A DNA stretch of 9,220 nt, from NCBI GenBank assembly GCA_964429245.1, contig CAYSBE010000100.1:1-9220 (forward strand). Reading direction: 5' to 3'. The notes under the pieces are model-generated. The model saw nothing but the letters and a program-made list of their open reading frames with translations. It was not told the DNA's origin and searched no databases. Every line of letters begins with the position of its first letter. Position 1 is the first letter of the stretch. Shown here piece after piece: positions 7,338 through 9,220 of this stretch. Source of the DNA: CAYSBE01 sp964429245 (GTDB taxonomy: Bacteria > Bacteroidota > Bacteroidia > UKL13-3). Position numbers and translations under genes: made by a program.

Positions 7338-7957
7338 AAATACAACTTGCACAAGTTGGGAAACGATATGGCGAGCACCGCCTTTTTAAAGGAATTGATA
7401 TCGTAGTTCCGGAAGGAGGAAGTTTGGCAATATTAGGTCCTAATGGAAGTGGTAAATCAACACTGCTTCAAATGATTTTAGGTTATGTTGCGGTCTCCGA
7501 GGGTAAGATACTCCGAACCATTGATGGAGTTGAAATTCCAATGGAAACCATTCCTGATAATATTGCTTTTGCCTCACCATACATGGAACTTCCTGAATTG
7601 CTTACAATGCAAGAAGTCATCACACTTCATTTTACATTCAAAAAGCCGCAAAACAATGTCATTATTGAAGAGTCGATACAAGCTCTTGGACTTTCAGGCG
7701 CATACCATAAACAAATCAAGAAATTTTCATCAGGGATGAAACAAAGGCTAAAATTAATATTAGCGTTATGTTCTCAGAGCAATACATTGTTATTAGATGA
7801 GCCTTGCAGCAATTTAGATGAATCCGGTATTGATTGGTATACAAGTCACATAGCTTCGTTTATGAAGGATAGAACCACTATAATTGCCAGCAACCTACCT
7901 TATGAATACCGCCAATGCCAACTTCAAATTAATGTTGGGGTTCAGCATAAGCTATAA
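7334..7957 (+). CDS. ABC-type ATPase subunit with atypical Q- and H-loops
   Basis: This is a single nucleotide-binding domain of 207 residues with no membrane segment. Walker A is GPNGSGKST (35-43), the signature is FSSGMKQRL (131-139), Walker B is TLLLDEP (151-157, E156 catalytic) and the D-loop is SNLD (159-162). Two switch elements depart from the norm: the Q-loop region reads IAFASPYMEL with no Gln, and the position after Walker B that usually holds the H-loop His is Asn187 (IIASNLPYEY). The start must be TTG at 7334: no ATG lies just upstream, and the first internal Met (residue 47) is past Walker A. TTG shares four bases with the lpxA stop (TTGA). No permease gene is present, so the partner is unknown. 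The gene resembles small export-type or CcmA-like ATPases. A link to lipid A or envelope transport is inferred from position only. Its last six bases overlap the coaE end. Confidence 0.85.
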   Translation: MKIQLAQVGKRYGEHRLFKGIDIVVPEGGSLAILGPNGSGKSTLLQMILGYVAVSEGKILRTIDGVEIPMETIPDNIAFASPYMELPELLTMQEVITLHFTFKKPQNNVIIEESIQALGLSGAYHKQIKKFSSGMKQRLKLILALCSQSNTLLLDEPCSNLDESGIDWYTSHIASFMKDRTTIIASNLPYEYRQCQLQINVGVQHKL

Positions 7958-8539
7958 ACTTGCCAATATTTCTTTGTGTAGGTTTAAAATTTGAGGAATA
8001 ACCAAATGCTGTTCATCATTTAATATTTCAAAATGGGCTCGTTTGCGTTTTTCTTCTTCAGGTAGTTGGTTTTCCATTCGTTTTAATACCATTTCCCTGG
8101 TTGTGTTATCTCGAATGATGGAGCGGTTAATTCGCAATTCTTCTGGTGCTGTAACCACGATAATTTTATCTAGTTGTTTGAATGATTCCGATTCAAACAT
8201 CAAAGCCGCTTCTTTAATCACATAAGGTGAAGTTTGCTTTAAAACCCATTCATCAAAATCTGCAAATACGGCAGGGTGTACCGTTTTATTTAACTGAGAT
8301 AATAAATCCTGGTCTGCAAAAGCCTTTGTTGAAATTATGGAGCGATCAAGCATTCCATCTTCTGTATATGCTTCAGCGCCAAAAATTGATTTTATTTTTG
8401 AAATCAACGTAGGCGATTCTGTCATAAGTTGCTTTGCACGACTATCCGCATCATACACCGGTATGCCCAGTTGCATGAAAATTTTGGATACGGTACTTTT
8501 TCCGCTCCCCATGCAACCGGTGATACCAATTTTAAGCAT
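7952..8539 (-). CDS. coaE: Dephospho-CoA kinase
   Basis: CoaE phosphorylates the ribose 3'-OH of dephospho-CoA with ATP, the last step of coenzyme A synthesis, in the cytoplasm. The P-loop is GCMGSGKST (8-16, K14), a variant of the usual GGIGSGKST. It is followed by LGIPVYDADSRAKQLM, where the DAD motif (about 35-37) is the usual substrate-site Asp region. The LID/CoA region carries VVTAPEELRINRSIIRD, with the typical R-I-R pattern. The length of 195 is normal. Its ATG overlaps the yajC stop by one base (TAATG). An SD-like AGGAAGAG lies 8 bases ahead. The TAG stop lies inside the end of the convergent ABC gene. Order from the right edge is DUF1573, yajC, coaE, so it is probably the last gene of that operon, at least within this window. 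Confidence 0.96.
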   Translation of the reverse strand: MLKIGITGCMGSGKSTVSKIFMQLGIPVYDADSRAKQLMTESPTLISKIKSIFGAEAYTEDGMLDRSIISTKAFADQDLLSQLNKTVHPAVFADFDEWVLKQTSPYVIKEAALMFESESFKQLDKIIVVTAPEELRINRSIIRDNTTREMVLKRMENQLPEEEKRKRAHFEILNDEQHLVIPQILNLHKEILASL

Positions 8540-8865
8540 TACTTTTTCTCTTCCTTTTTTGGGTCATTCAGCAGTCTAGATGCTTCCATCGAAATAGAAG
8601 ACCTGTCGAGGCGTAAACGCGTACCTTCGCTTTCAATGATAAGGTACGTATCATTCATCTCAACAATTTTGGCATGAAGTCCGCCAAGGGTTACGATTTT
8701 GTCTCCTTTAGCCAACGCTTCACGGAATTTCTTTTGTTCTTTATTCTTTTTGATTTGCGGATAAATCATGAAAAAATAAAATACAATCATAATAAGGATA
8801 AGAGGAAGGAAAGAGCCTAGTCCGCCAGTTCCTGCGGTGGGTGCCATTAATAGAATTGTGTTCAT
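8539..8865 (-). CDS. yajC: Preprotein translocase subunit YajC
   Basis: YajC is a small inner-membrane protein that associates with SecDF and the Sec translocon and aids protein export. The 108 residues show a short N-terminal stretch, one membrane segment (about 17-35, FLPLILIMIVFYFFMIYPQ), then the basic KKNKEQKKFREAL segment and the small cytoplasmic domain with GDKIVTLGGLHAKIVEMND, which is the YajC signature. The C-terminus is very charged (NDPKKEEKK). Nine bases separate it from the DUF1573 gene upstream, and its TAA overlaps the coaE ATG. The window shows no secD or secF, as is common in Bacteroidota where yajC sits apart from them. Confidence 0.95.
   Translation of the reverse strand: MNTILLMAPTAGTGGLGSFLPLILIMIVFYFFMIYPQIKKNKEQKKFREALAKGDKIVTLGGLHAKIVEMNDTYLIIESEGTRLRLDRSSISMEASRLLNDPKKEEKK
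8548..8555 (-). promoter_or_regulatory. SD-like site before coaE
   Basis: On the minus strand AGGAAGAG lies 8 bases before the coaE ATG, inside the Lys/Glu-rich end of yajC. It is the only clear purine-rich site I noticed before a start in the window. Bacteroidota depend little on such sites, and the sequence is also explained by the yajC codons, so its role is uncertain. Confidence 0.3.
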
Positions 8866-8874
8866 GTTGTTTTA

Positions 8875-9220
8875 TTAGTGATTATGTTTTGAGTGGTCTT
8901 CTACTTCTATAGGAGTACGTTTATAATTTGATGGTTGCTGGTTTAAATCCACTTTGGGCTGTGTGCTTGGTACAACCAATCCTCTGATATACAATTTGGT
9001 TTCTGCCGGACTTGTATTGGATAATACGGTAACATATTTTTCAAATCGGTCAAGGCGGTATTTGCTATCAAATACTACTTTAATCATACCTGAGCCACCA
9101 GGTGGTATGGGTTGTTTAGAATAGGTGGGAACGGTGCAACCACAACTGGCTGCTGCTGAGGAAATTAGTAATTGCTTTTTACCGGTGTTCGTGAATTTGA
9201 ATGAATATTCAGCCTTTTCG
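8875..9220 (-). CDS. DUF1573 protein, 5' part outside the window
   Basis: Only the C-terminal 115 or so residues are here. The frame stays open to the right edge, so the methionine near base 9087 is internal and the true start lies beyond 9220. The visible part reads AEYSFKFTNTGKKQLLI, then SSAAASCGCTVPTYS with the CGC motif that marks DUF1573, then PIPPGGSGMIKVVFDS and KYVTVLSNTSP. That is an immunoglobulin-like beta domain as found in many exported Bacteroidota proteins. The last 30 or so residues are a polar tail ending in HSKHNH. The function of the family is not established. A signal peptide is expected but cannot be seen here. It is nine bases upstream of yajC and probably co-transcribed with it. 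In other Bacteroidota this gene often follows nusB. Confidence 0.88.
   Translation of the reverse strand, partial: EKAEYSFKFTNTGKKQLLISSAAASCGCTVPTYSKQPIPPGGSGMIKVVFDSKYRLDRFEKYVTVLSNTSPAETKLYIRGLVVPSTQPKVDLNQQPSNYKRTPIEVEDHSKHNH

Noticed and set aside
8043..8677. Plus-strand open frames across coaE and yajC
   Set aside because: These are complements of well-recognised genes and contain no motif of their own.
8875..9087. A complete 70-residue gene starting at the Met near 9087
   Set aside because: The frame continues upstream to the window edge and includes the SCGCTVP motif of DUF1573, so this Met is internal.

Overview
The window is a 9.2 kb stretch of low-GC (visibly well under 45%) chromosomal DNA from a member of the Bacteroidota. 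The evidence is a PorX-type response regulator fused to a PglZ-like phosphatase domain, an LpxC-FabZ fusion enzyme, a DUF1573 protein next to YajC, and almost no Shine-Dalgarno signals before starts. Genus or family cannot be read from the sequence. The DNA is gene-dense: no non-coding gap exceeds about 55 bases, and I see no tRNA, rRNA, CRISPR array, insertion sequence or phage gene.

Layout: (1) 33-1199, plus strand, an O-antigen ligase/polymerase-like membrane protein whose 5' end is abnormal, with an in-frame TAA just upstream of a TTG start. (2) 1215-2768, minus strand, porX, regulator of the type IX secretion system (T9SS) in characterised relatives. (3) Divergent from porX across 53 bases, a plus-strand run: an HD-domain phosphohydrolase (2822-4057), lpxD (4088-5140), lpxC-fabZ (5137-6525), lpxA (6549-7337) and an ABC-type ATPase (7334-7957). 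Spacing is tight, with two 4-base stop/start overlaps, so this looks like one operon. (4) 7952-9220, minus strand and convergent with that operon: coaE, yajC and a DUF1573 protein that runs off the right edge. These are transcribed in the order DUF1573, yajC, coaE.

Functionally the centre is lipid A synthesis. LpxA adds the 3-OH acyl chain to UDP-GlcNAc, LpxC deacetylates the product and LpxD adds the N-linked acyl chain. The fused FabZ domain dehydrates 3-hydroxyacyl-ACP, so it draws on the same acyl pool that LpxA and LpxD use. The ligase-like gene and the T9SS regulator beside the operon make this an envelope-themed neighbourhood. The minus-strand block is housekeeping: the last CoA step, the Sec-accessory YajC and a probable exported DUF1573 protein.

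I did not find a convincing undescribed system. The points most worth a second look are the broken-looking 5' end of the ligase gene, the ABC ATPase with a TTG start and non-canonical Q- and H-loops and no permease beside it, and the coupling of an uncharacterised HD hydrolase to lipid A genes.
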